The translations under genes and the position numbers were made by a program. A model generated the notes under the pieces. That model had not been told where the DNA came from. It saw nothing but the letters and a program-made list of their open reading frames with translations, and ran no database searches. From Chloroflexota bacterium (GTDB taxonomy: Bacteria > Chloroflexota > Anaerolineae > Promineifilales > Promineifilaceae): a stretch of 53,710 nt of DNA. Positions 23,303 through 30,831 of this stretch are shown piece after piece; the first letter of the stretch is position 1, and the number at the start of each line of letters is the position of its first letter. The stretch lies in NCBI GenBank assembly GCA_024277135.1, contig JAJRVV010000004.1, positions 1-53,710 of the forward strand. Reading direction: 5' to 3'.

Positions 23303-24931
23303 ATGATAGACGCTCAATCGAATCCAAAATCCAAATCTTGTACTGAGCATAGTCGAAGTATCCAAAATCCAAAATCAACGGCCGCCGACCGTCGCTACCT
23401 TTTCTTCACCGTCTTTGTGGCCGGGATGAGTACGTTGGCGATAGAGTTCACCACCAGCCGCATGTTGCAAACGGTGTACGGCACGTCGAACATCGTCTGG
23501 GCCAACGTGATCGGGCTGGTGTTGCTGGGGTTGACGCTGGGTTACTTTTGGGGCGGGCGGCTGGCGGATAAACGGCCGTATCCCCACATCTTCTACGCTA
23601 TCGTCACCCTGGCCGGCTTTGCCAGCGTCTTTTTCCTGCTGCTGACCAGCGTCATCTTGCGCTCGGCGGCGTCGGCGCTGGCGGCGGTGAACGTGAACGC
23701 CGTCGTCGGGTCGCTCATCGCCGTCATCTTCACCCTGGGCCTGCCGGTGACGCTGTTGGGCTGCATCTCCCCCTTTGCCATCCGGCTGGCGGTGCGGGAT
23801 GTGGGCGAGGCGGGCCGGATCAGCGGCCGCATTTACGCCATCTCCACCTGGGGCAGTTTGCTGGGCACGTATTTGCCGGTTTTGTTCACCATCCCGGAGT
23901 TTGGTTCGCGGGTGACGGCCGTCATCTTTGGCCTGATTTTGCTGCTGGCAGGGTTGGTTGGGCTGTGGCAGATAAAGCCCCGCGCCGGCATGGCCGCGCT
24001 GCTGCTGCCGCTCATCCTTATCCCCGTCTCCCTGTCTTGGGCCAGCGGCGGCATCAAAGCTTACGAAGGGCAAATTTTCGAGACGGAATCCGCCTACAAC
24101 TACGTGCAGGTCATCCGCCAGGGAGATTGCAATTTGCTGCTGCTGAACGAAGGGCAGGCGTACCATTCCTACTACTGCGACGGCGGCCGGGTTCCCCGCG
24201 TCTCGGTGTGGAGCATCATGCTGGCCGCCCCCTATTTCAATGAGCGCCCGGCCGTGTCCAATATGGCGGTGGTGGGATTGGCGGCGGGGACGATTCCCAA
24301 GCAGTTTATCCGTGTCTTTGGCCCGATTCCGGTGGATGGCATTGAGCTGGACCCGGCGATTGTGCAGGCGGGGCGGGATTTTTTTGAGATGAATGAGCCG
24401 AACATCAACGTGATTGTGGGGGACGGCCGTTACCAGCTCAACCAACTTGACAAACAGTACGACATCATCACCCTGGACGCTTACAAAGTGCCCTACATCC
24501 CCTGGCATCTCACCACCCGCGAATACTTTCAGGAGGTGCGGGCGCGGTTGGACGACGACGGCATTTTGGCGATCAACGTGGGCCGGGCGCCCTCTGATCG
24601 CCGCTTGATTGACGCCATCACCGCCACCTTGCTGCAAGTGTTCCCCACCGTTCACGCCCTGGACGTGCCCGGTTCGCTCAACACGATTTTGGTCGCCAGC
24701 GCGCAGCCCACCCGCGCCCAAACGTTGGCGGATAATCTGGCGGTTTTGAGTGCGGACGCTGATCCGCTTTTAAGGGCGGCACTGGAAACGGCCGCAGCCA
24801 ATCTAGTTCCCATCGCCCCCTCCGAAATTATTTTTACAGACGAACGCGCGCCAGTAGAGACGATTGTGGACTCGCTGGTGATCCGGTATTTGCTGCAAGA
24901 AGGAGCGGCTGGCCTGCCGGGGCTGAATTGA
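23303..24931 (+). CDS. Membrane-fused spermidine synthase-like protein
   Basis: Protein of up to 542 aa. About seven membrane segments (from FFTVFVAGMSTLAIEF to the one before IKPRAG) precede a C-terminal spermidine-synthase-type Rossmann domain: MAVVGLAAGTIPKQFI, PVDGIELDPAIVQAGRDFF, VIVGDGRYQL, YDIITLDAYKVPYIPWHLTT and ILAINVGR. The family ('fused MFS/spermidine synthase') is widespread in Chloroflexota and rarely characterised; aminopropyl transfer is inferred only. The apparent N-terminus (about 28 residues) is encoded by intergenic repeat DNA (23321-23376). The true start may lie after the repeat, near the first membrane segment. Confidence 0.82.
   Translation: MIDAQSNPKSKSCTEHSRSIQNPKSTAADRRYLFFTVFVAGMSTLAIEFTTSRMLQTVYGTSNIVWANVIGLVLLGLTLGYFWGGRLADKRPYPHIFYAIVTLAGFASVFFLLLTSVILRSAASALAAVNVNAVVGSLIAVIFTLGLPVTLLGCISPFAIRLAVRDVGEAGRISGRIYAISTWGSLLGTYLPVLFTIPEFGSRVTAVIFGLILLLAGLVGLWQIKPRAGMAALLLPLILIPVSLSWASGGIKAYEGQIFETESAYNYVQVIRQGDCNLLLLNEGQAYHSYYCDGGRVPRVSVWSIMLAAPYFNERPAVSNMAVVGLAAGTIPKQFIRVFGPIPVDGIELDPAIVQAGRDFFEMNEPNINVIVGDGRYQLNQLDKQYDIITLDAYKVPYIPWHLTTREYFQEVRARLDDDGILAINVGRAPSDRRLIDAITATLLQVFPTVHALDVPGSLNTILVASAQPTRAQTLADNLAVLSADADPLLRAALETAAANLVPIAPSEIIFTDERAPVETIVDSLVIRYLLQEGAAGLPGLN
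23321..23376. repeat. ATCCAAA heptamers flanking a TACTGAGCATAGTCGAAGTA unit
   Basis: Two short ATCCAAA arrays (23322-23337 and 23360-23376) enclose a 20-bp unit related to a sequence I recall as repetitive in environmental genomes. The same heptamer makes up the array at 381-404. It overlaps the 5' end of the spermidine-synthase-like reading frame. Confidence 0.75.
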
Positions 24932-24993
24932 CGATGAACAGTTAACAATGAGCAATGAATAATTGTTCATTGCTCATTACTCATTGTCAATTT
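24931..24993. repeat. Inverted heptameric repeat (CAATGAG family), hairpin-forming
   Basis: Units such as CAATGAG and CAATGAA run rightwards and then as their inverse. The core AATGAGCAATGAA (24947-24959) and its complement (24966-24978) form a 13-bp hairpin with a 6-nt loop. It sits between the spermidine-synthase-like gene and DUF1461 and may serve as terminator or attenuator. Confidence 0.75.
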
Positions 24994-25004
24994 CCAAATG
25001 ACCT

Positions 25005-25703
25005 ATGAACAAAAACAAACTCTTTTCCCCCCTCCGCTGGCTGATCATTATCGTCATCCCCTTTTTTCTGACGCTGATCGCGCTGCGGCTGTTGATTAGT
25101 TGGAATGCGCCCAGTTATCCGGCGTGGGAGTACGGCCGTATCGAGCCAGACCGGTATGGATTCACATTGGCGCAGCGGCGGGAGTACGCCGAAGCCACCC
25201 TGTCGTACCTGCGCGATCCGAGACCGGCGGACGAGGCGATTGTGATGCTGGAGGAGCTGCGCCTGCCTGACTCTGACGAACCGCTTTATATCCCCAGCGA
25301 AATCGGCCATATGCTGGATGTCAAAGTCGTGGCCGACCAATTTCGCGCGTTGATGTGGGTGTTGGGCGCTATTGTGGTGGGCGGCCTGGCATTTTTGTTG
25401 GCGCGTCCCCAAACACGGCCGTCCGGCATAGACGTTATTTTTCACGGCGGACTGCTCACTGGCGGCATTCTGCTGGCGATGGGCTTGCTTATTCTGCTGG
25501 CCTGGAATTTCGTCTTTGTCCAATTCCACCAACTGCTGTTCCCGCCCGGCTCCTGGACATTCCGTTACACCGATTCGCTCATTCGCCTTTTCCCGGAGCA
25601 GTTCTGGTTTGATTTTGGCGCGCTGTGGGTGGGGACTATTTTTACGATGGGGATTGTTGTGGCGGCGGTTGGATATTTTTTAAGGATGAAGGGTGAAAGG
25701 TGA
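25005..25703 (+). CDS. DUF1461 (TIGR01906) integral membrane protein
   Basis: Protein of 232 aa. TM1 covers about 12-31, and three further membrane segments lie at about 112-130, 144-166 and 201-225. The family pattern is clear: a soluble loop with EELRLPDSDEPLYIPSEIGHMLDVK, then FVFVQFHQLLFPPGSWTFRYTDSLIRLFPEQFW. Function unknown in the family. Its last residues (RMKGER) and its stop codon are encoded by a heptamer array that also provides the start of the next gene. Confidence 0.85.
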   Translation: MNKNKLFSPLRWLIIIVIPFFLTLIALRLLISWNAPSYPAWEYGRIEPDRYGFTLAQRREYAEATLSYLRDPRPADEAIVMLEELRLPDSDEPLYIPSEIGHMLDVKVVADQFRALMWVLGAIVVGGLAFLLARPQTRPSGIDVIFHGGLLTGGILLAMGLLILLAWNFVFVQFHQLLFPPGSWTFRYTDSLIRLFPEQFWFDFGALWVGTIFTMGIVVAAVGYFLRMKGER

Positions 25704-25721
25704 GGGATGAGGGATGAAGGG
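25682..25721. repeat. Heptameric repeat array forming a stop/SD/start junction
   Basis: Five units (AAGGATG, AAGGGTG, AAAGGTG, AGGGATG, AGGGATG) plus a partial sixth. The upstream stop TGA is at 25701-25703 and the SDR ATG is at 25707-25709, the end of the fourth unit. The AAAGG of the third unit lies 6-7 nt before that ATG. Confidence 0.88.
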
Positions 25722-26573
25722 CTTCCTGTATTGATTACGGGCGTTTCTACGGGTATTGGCTATGCGGCGGCCGTTGATCTGGCTGGACGCGGCTATCATG
25801 TCTTTGGCAGCGTCCGTTCCCAGGCGGACGCCGACCGGTTGCAAGCGGAAATCCCGACTAACTTCACGCCGCTGTTGTTTGACGTGACGGATGAGACGGC
25901 AGTCCGCGCCGCCATCGCCCATCTCGCCCAAATCATCGGCGAAAATGCTCTGTTCGCCCTGATCAATAACGCTGGCATCAGCGTCCCCGGCCCGCTGGCG
26001 CACATCTCCCTGGCCGACTTCCGGCGGCAGTTGGAAGTGAACGTGGTGGGGCTGCTGGCCGTCACGCAGGCGTGCCTGCCCTTGCTCAAGCAACGGCCGG
26101 GACGCATCATCAACATCAGTTCGGTCAGCGGCAAAATTGTCTATCCATTCATGGGCGCCTATGCCGCTTCCAAGCATGCGGTGGAAGCGTTGTCCGACGC
26201 CCTGCGCCGGGAGCTGATGCTGTATGGCATCGAGGCGATCGTGGTGGAGCCGGGGACGACGCGGACGCCCATCGTGGGCAAATTTGCGGCGCAGGTGATG
26301 AAATATCGGGAGACGGATTACGGCCGTTTCCTGGAAAGTCTGGCGAAACAAGTGGCAGAACGAGAAAAGTCAGCCATGCCGGTGGCGCGGGTGACGGCCG
26401 TCATCCGCACTGCATTGGAGAGCCAATCCCCTAAAACCCGTTATCCTGTACCGCGAAAGTGGTTCACAGGCTGGCTGCTACCCCGCTGTCTGCCCGACCG
26501 CTGGTTTGACCGGTTCATTGCCCGCCAGCTTGGGCTGAAAAAAGAAAAACTTACCCCCCCTAGATTTCCTTGA
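25707..26573 (+). CDS. Short-chain dehydrogenase/reductase (SDR)
   Basis: Classical SDR of 288 aa using NAD(P)H. Cofactor motif LITGVSTGIGYAAA (TGxxxGIG) is near the N-terminus. NNAGIS is in the middle, INISSVSGKI provides the catalytic Ser, and AYAASKHAVEAL provides YxxxK. The C-terminal extension (PVPRKWFTGWLLPRCLPDRWFDRFI) is typical of the retinol- or 17-beta-hydroxysteroid-like group. The ATG lies in a heptamer array. Overlaps the convergent ABC ATPase gene tail-to-tail by 14 nt. Confidence 0.92.
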   Translation: MRDEGLPVLITGVSTGIGYAAAVDLAGRGYHVFGSVRSQADADRLQAEIPTNFTPLLFDVTDETAVRAAIAHLAQIIGENALFALINNAGISVPGPLAHISLADFRRQLEVNVVGLLAVTQACLPLLKQRPGRIINISSVSGKIVYPFMGAYAASKHAVEALSDALRRELMLYGIEAIVVEPGTTRTPIVGKFAAQVMKYRETDYGRFLESLAKQVAEREKSAMPVARVTAVIRTALESQSPKTRYPVPRKWFTGWLLPRCLPDRWFDRFIARQLGLKKEKLTPPRFP

Positions 26574-27207
26574 GTGTCCCCGCCTGTATTTGATATTGCA
26601 CCCCCTGGACAATTTCCGCTTCGTCGGCCAGGTGCGTGATGTAAATCATGGTGACGGCCGTTTCCTGGCAGTAGGTCAGGATGACATCCAAAAGATACAT
26701 ACGCAGCTCTTGATCAACATGCGACAACGGTTCGTCCAAAAACAGCCGTTGGGGGCGGGCCGCCAACGCCCGGGCCAGGGCGGCCCGTTGCGCCTCCCCG
26801 CCGGAAAGTTCATCCGGGCGGCGCGAGGCCAGGTGAGGCAGCTTGACGGTTTTCAGGAGTTCTTGCGCTCGCTCCCGCTTTTCGGCCGTCGTTCCCCTGG
26901 TCATCACGAACATCAAGTTTTGGGCGACGCTCATGTGCGGCCATAAAGCCCTTCGTTGAAAAACGATGCCGATGCTGCGGCTGTGGGGTGGCGTGGCGAA
27001 GCCGGGTTTGCTGACCAGACGGCCGTCAAATAAAATTTTTCCCTCATCCGGCAGCAGAAGACCGCACAGCAAATGGAGCAGGGTGCTTTTGCCGCTGCCG
27101 GACGCGCCCCGAATCACGGCCGTTGCCCCCGGAGCTAATTGAAATGAAACTTGAGCGACGGCCGTTACCGTGCCAAACCGCCGGCTCAATCCTGATACCT
27201 CGATCAT
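26560..27207 (-). CDS. ABC transporter ATP-binding protein (iron/thiamine-type importer)
   Basis: ATPase of 215 aa. Walker A GASGSGKST (34-42), Q-loop FQRR (83-86), signature LSGGE (134-138), Walker B LFLDEP (155-160) and the H-loop IYITH are all intact. It is shorter than FbpC/PotA types and lacks the C-terminal regulatory domain. Its ATG overlaps the permease stop codon (ATGA), so translation is coupled. With the two-domain permease and the FbpA-like binding protein it completes an importer. Confidence 0.92.
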   Translation of the reverse strand: MIEVSGLSRRFGTVTAVAQVSFQLAPGATAVIRGASGSGKSTLLHLLCGLLLPDEGKILFDGRLVSKPGFATPPHSRSIGIVFQRRALWPHMSVAQNLMFVMTRGTTAEKRERAQELLKTVKLPHLASRRPDELSGGEAQRAALARALAARPQRLFLDEPLSHVDQELRMYLLDVILTYCQETAVTMIYITHLADEAEIVQGVQYQIQAGTLKEI

Positions 27208-28799
27208 TTGTCTCCACCTCGTTGAGTGACGCCAATGACTAATCCCCCCGCCAAAAAAATAATCGCCGCCAACGTCAGCCCCAGCGCCGCCACTGTATCC
27301 GATGCGCCGTAGTGGAGATAATTGTATAGCCGCAGCGTGATCGTGGCTGATCCGGGCGGCGCCACCATCAGCGTGGCTCCCAATTCACCCAACGACAACG
27401 CCATGACGCAGCCAGCAGCCAGCGCCCCTCCTGGCAGGAGCAGGGGAAAATAAACCTGCCGCCAGCGCTGGAAAGAAGATGGCTGAAACACGAGAGCGGC
27501 ATCAAATAACAGCGGGTCTGTCCGCCGCAGCCAGGCCAGCATAATCATCACCGCCAGCGGCAGGAAGCGGCTGGTGAGGGTCAAGACCGGCAGCAGCGCC
27601 CGGAATGGGGGCGGCCAATGCCCGGCGATGACCAGCCAGCCAATGCCTAACAAGGGGGCGGGCATGGAGATGGGCCACAAAATGCCCAACCATAACCAGT
27701 TTTGGCCTGCGCTGGCCCGCAGCAGCCGCCGTGCCGCGCTGCCCGCCAGGATCAAGGAGAGGAGGGCCGCGCCAACCGCCGTCTGCAACGAATATCCAAT
27801 CTCCGGCGCGGCCTGTTGCAGCGTGTCCCGCCAGACGGCGCTCCCGCCCGCTCCCTGGCCGGCCATCCAGATCAGCGCCGCAAAAGGGATCATGATTTGG
27901 GCCAGCAGGATGCCGGCCACAAACCGGCCCATGCCCGCCACCGGCCCATCCAACTGCGCCGGAACTTCCCAGACGTGACGGTCGGCTGCCGGACGGGATA
28001 ATGCGTGGGGCAGCGGCCGTAGCAGCCCGATTAACAAGGCGATCCCAGCCAGCAGTAAAGGCAGGGCGGATAAAAACGCTTGCGCTGGGCTATGTCCGGC
28101 GCTGAATTCGGCGAACACCTCCAGGGCGTACACATTCACCTGAAACAGGGATGGCACGCTGTAGTCCAGCAGGCTGAACAAAAAAATAATGCCGCCGCCG
28201 GTCAGCAGGGAAGGGGCGGCCAGGGGCAGAGCGATGCGGGTTATCGTGTGCCAATCGGAGCGATAAACCCGTCCCGCAGCAATGATGTCTGGGGTGATGG
28301 CGCGTAAACCCAGCCAGCCAAATCCGGCCGCCAGCGGTGCAAACGTAGCTACTCCCACCCAAATCGCAGCCAACCAGCCAAAAGGCAGGCGAGCGGCAGC
28401 CAGACGCCCGGAAACAGCCAGCCAGGCCAGCGCGTGAATGGCGGGCGGCATGGCGATTAGAGAAACAAGCAGCCAGGTAATTGCAGTTTTGAGACGGGGG
28501 AAATGGATAGGGAGAAGCCAGAGAAACAAAGCGCCAATCCCGCCGATGATGGTGGCGATGACGGCCGTAGCCCCGGCCAGACCCAGGCTGTTCCCCAATA
28601 GGATGAGCCGCCGCCCGGATGGCAGCACGGCCGTTTTCCAGGTCGCAACGTCAACGGAAAACAGGGTGATAGCCGCCAGCGTCAGGCCAGGGGCCAGCGT
28701 CAACAACAGCGTCAACGCCAACGCCAGGTGATCAAAAGGGGTTTGTCGTTCCAGGGTGCGGCCTAAGACGGCCGTCCGCTCGCTTATTGTCGCTGGCAT
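27204..28799 (-). CDS. ABC transporter permease, two fused domains (FbpB/ThiP type)
   Basis: Protein of 531 aa from ATG 28799; an upstream in-frame extension would run into the binding-protein gene. About twelve membrane segments form two copies of the binding-protein-dependent permease module, with EAA-loop-like stretches (AGRVYRSDWHTITRIALPLAAPS in the first half, split here as AGRVYRSDW and TRIALPLAAPS; RWRQVYFPLLLPGG in the second). Fused permeases are usual for iron(III), thiamine and sulfate importers. The gene begins 8 nt after the binding-protein stop. Confidence 0.9.
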   Translation of the reverse strand: MPATISERTAVLGRTLERQTPFDHLALALTLLLTLAPGLTLAAITLFSVDVATWKTAVLPSGRRLILLGNSLGLAGATAVIATIIGGIGALFLWLLPIHFPRLKTAITWLLVSLIAMPPAIHALAWLAVSGRLAAARLPFGWLAAIWVGVATFAPLAAGFGWLGLRAITPDIIAAGRVYRSDWHTITRIALPLAAPSLLTGGGIIFLFSLLDYSVPSLFQVNVYALEVFAEFSAGHSPAQAFLSALPLLLAGIALLIGLLRPLPHALSRPAADRHVWEVPAQLDGPVAGMGRFVAGILLAQIMIPFAALIWMAGQGAGGSAVWRDTLQQAAPEIGYSLQTAVGAALLSLILAGSAARRLLRASAGQNWLWLGILWPISMPAPLLGIGWLVIAGHWPPPFRALLPVLTLTSRFLPLAVMIMLAWLRRTDPLLFDAALVFQPSSFQRWRQVYFPLLLPGGALAAGCVMALSLGELGATLMVAPPGSATITLRLYNYLHYGASDTVAALGLTLAAIIFLAGGLVIGVTQRGGDK

Positions 28800-28806
28800 A
28801 GCCGGA

Positions 28807-29841
28807 TCAGCGCAGAAAAATGGCGCGCAGCTTTTCTTGAACATCCTCAAATTGCGTGTAGACCTGCCGGTAATCAATCTCAATCGCTTTGATGGAGCGC
28901 AAGGAGAGACAACTGGCCGACGGCTCTACCTGATCGTGAATGGGGACGTGCGAGTATTCGCTGTCAAGTAGGGCTTGTTCCACGACGGCGCTGGTCAAAT
29001 AATCGAGGAGCCGCTTGCCCTCATCCGGGTTTGGCCCACTCGCTACCAGCGCCGCCGATCCGGGGATGATGAGCGTGCCTGCGCCGTTTTGATCGGGGAA
29101 GATGATTTGCACCGGCGCTCCCCGCTCAACCGCGCCGCAGGCGTCGTCGGTGTCGGTCAGGCCAAAGGCCAGGGCGCCATCGGCTACTTTGTCGCGGACG
29201 ACGGAATTGCCGTCTAGGACGTTGACGCCGCGTTTTATGAGGGCTTCAAAGTAAGCCTGGGCCGTGTCTTCTCCCCAAAATGTGTACAGGGCAACAGCAT
29301 GAGTGGCGGTAGTGCCGAACAGGGGCAGGGCGATGGCCAGGTCACGGCCGTTCCAGGCCGGGTCTAACAAATCTTGCAAGGAGTCTATGGCAGCGGCGTC
29401 TGCAACCCGCTCGGTGTTCACCAGAAGCACCCGGGCGCGGGCGCCGACGGCCGTCCAATACCCATCCGGGTCGCGGAAAGCGGCCGGAATGGCGTCAACA
29501 TCCGCTGGCGCATAGGGGGCCAGGACGCCAGTCTGCTGCAAAAGCATGGTTTGGATGATTTCCGAGTTCCAGAAGACGTCAGCCTGCGGCGATTCTTTTT
29601 CGGCCAGCAGCCGGTTGACCAAACCGGTTGTTTTGGCCGCTTCCACATCGTAGACAGCTTTAACCCGGATGCCGGTTTGGTCTTCAAATTGCTGCAAGAT
29701 CGGTTCGGCAAACGGTTGATCTACGGAGGTGTAGACGATGACTTCTGGCGGCTTTGCCCGGCAGGCCGCCAGCAGCAGGAGCAGCGTCAGAAACCCCCAT
29801 CCCCAGTGCGCGCGCTTGTTTGATGAAAGTGCCTTTTGCAC
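28807..29841 (-). CDS. Iron(III)-type ABC transporter substrate-binding lipoprotein
   Basis: Protein of 344 aa starting at GTG 29841. The signal ends LTLLLLLAACRA (lipobox LAAC). The mature part matches the FbpA/AfuA group: VIVYTSVDQPFAEPILQQFE, TGIRVKAVYDVEAAKTTGLVNRL, ADVFWNSEIIQTMLL and GYWTAVGARARVLLVNT. Ferric iron is the likely ligand by family, but related proteins bind thiamine or phosphonates. The start lies 1 nt after the upstream stop and has no Shine-Dalgarno, so coupling is likely. Confidence 0.85.
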   Translation of the reverse strand: MQKALSSNKRAHWGWGFLTLLLLLAACRAKPPEVIVYTSVDQPFAEPILQQFEDQTGIRVKAVYDVEAAKTTGLVNRLLAEKESPQADVFWNSEIIQTMLLQQTGVLAPYAPADVDAIPAAFRDPDGYWTAVGARARVLLVNTERVADAAAIDSLQDLLDPAWNGRDLAIALPLFGTTATHAVALYTFWGEDTAQAYFEALIKRGVNVLDGNSVVRDKVADGALAFGLTDTDDACGAVERGAPVQIIFPDQNGAGTLIIPGSAALVASGPNPDEGKRLLDYLTSAVVEQALLDSEYSHVPIHDQVEPSASCLSLRSIKAIEIDYRQVYTQFEDVQEKLRAIFLR

Positions 29842-29842
29842 T

Positions 29843-30820
29843 TTATTGGATGTCCGGCAAAGAGAGCCGCAGCGGGAATTGGCTGCCTTTGGCCAGCAGG
29901 GAACCGGCCCAGGCTACGGCCGTTTCCCGGCTGGGAAGCTGGCGGATGTGTACCGTGCCGGTCTCATCAAACTCAGCCAGAAACAGACGGCCGTCGCCAT
30001 AGATCAGGGAGCCGGTAGCGGGAAAAGCGCCAAATTCCGTTTGCAGAGAGATGCTGGCGATACATTTATCCGGGTCATCAAAAGCGCGGTACAAGGGCTG
30101 GGCTGCCTGACCAATCATCAGCCCAGCCGGCTCCACGTTAGCCAGATACTCCCTTTCGATCAGCAGCCGCAAGTAATCAATGATCGGCATAGCGGTTTTG
30201 TCCTCGATGCCGGGCACGCCCACGGCCGCGTAAACCGCCAACCAATCATCTGTTTCCATGAAGGCATCAATCAACGCCCCTCGGTCAATGGCTGCCGGTT
30301 CGCCAAATCCAAGCAGGGCTTCTTGAATCGTTTGCTGCTGGACGGCCGTTTGCCACAAAATAAAAGCGGCCAGGGGCAGCGCTGCCGTCAATTCCTCATT
30401 GTTTTCCACCTGAAACCACTCCGGAACCAGAGCGGGGGCGGCATCCGACGCCTGAATCTTGGCATGGAACAACAGCCGGTCACTCTCGGAGTCATGCTGC
30501 ACCAGATCGTCTCCGGCCTGAGCAAATCGGGTCCAGGTCATCTGTCCATTCCGCTGCATCGTGGCGGTCAGGAAGGTGTTGCTGCCCGCCATTATGGTCA
30601 GCGCCTCCAGCAGGTTTGGCGGAATGACATTATCCGGTTGCTGCGGGTTAAGATACCCCTTGGCCTGCAAGGTGTTGGTGGCCTGACGATACAGCGCTTC
30701 CAGATCAGGAGATTCTTCTTTGTCAAGCCATTCTCCCAGAGGAGAGTTGGCGTCAATGGGCAGATAAAACAGGCTGGCTAATGCCCAGGTTTCCAGTCGT
30801 GTTAAGCGATAAACAGCCAT
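29843..30820 (-). CDS. Uncharacterised soluble protein (weak EspG-like resemblance)
   Basis: A 325-aa protein, not recognised with confidence. It starts at the second of two ATGs (30820), which has better spacing from GGGAGGAG. No signal or membrane segment. The layout, with helical N-terminus (LEALYRQATNTLQAKGYL), an alpha/beta middle (SDRLLFHAKIQASD...VPEWFQVENNEEL) and a final segment with LIYGDGRLFLAEFDETGTVHIRQL, recalls the EspG family of ESX chaperones, but this is only a shape resemblance. It lies between the membrane SHOCT/WW-like protein and the iron-type binding protein, in one apparent operon. Confidence 0.6.
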   Translation of the reverse strand: MAVYRLTRLETWALASLFYLPIDANSPLGEWLDKEESPDLEALYRQATNTLQAKGYLNPQQPDNVIPPNLLEALTIMAGSNTFLTATMQRNGQMTWTRFAQAGDDLVQHDSESDRLLFHAKIQASDAAPALVPEWFQVENNEELTAALPLAAFILWQTAVQQQTIQEALLGFGEPAAIDRGALIDAFMETDDWLAVYAAVGVPGIEDKTAMPIIDYLRLLIEREYLANVEPAGLMIGQAAQPLYRAFDDPDKCIASISLQTEFGAFPATGSLIYGDGRLFLAEFDETGTVHIRQLPSRETAVAWAGSLLAKGSQFPLRLSLPDIQ

Positions 30821-30831
30821 CATCTCCTCCC

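Noticed and set aside
23375..24721. A 448-residue open frame antisense to the spermidine-synthase-like gene
   Set aside because: It is the GC-rich shadow of a well-supported membrane protein; its composition (Gln, Asp, His and Arg rich, no fold pattern) is typical of antisense frames.
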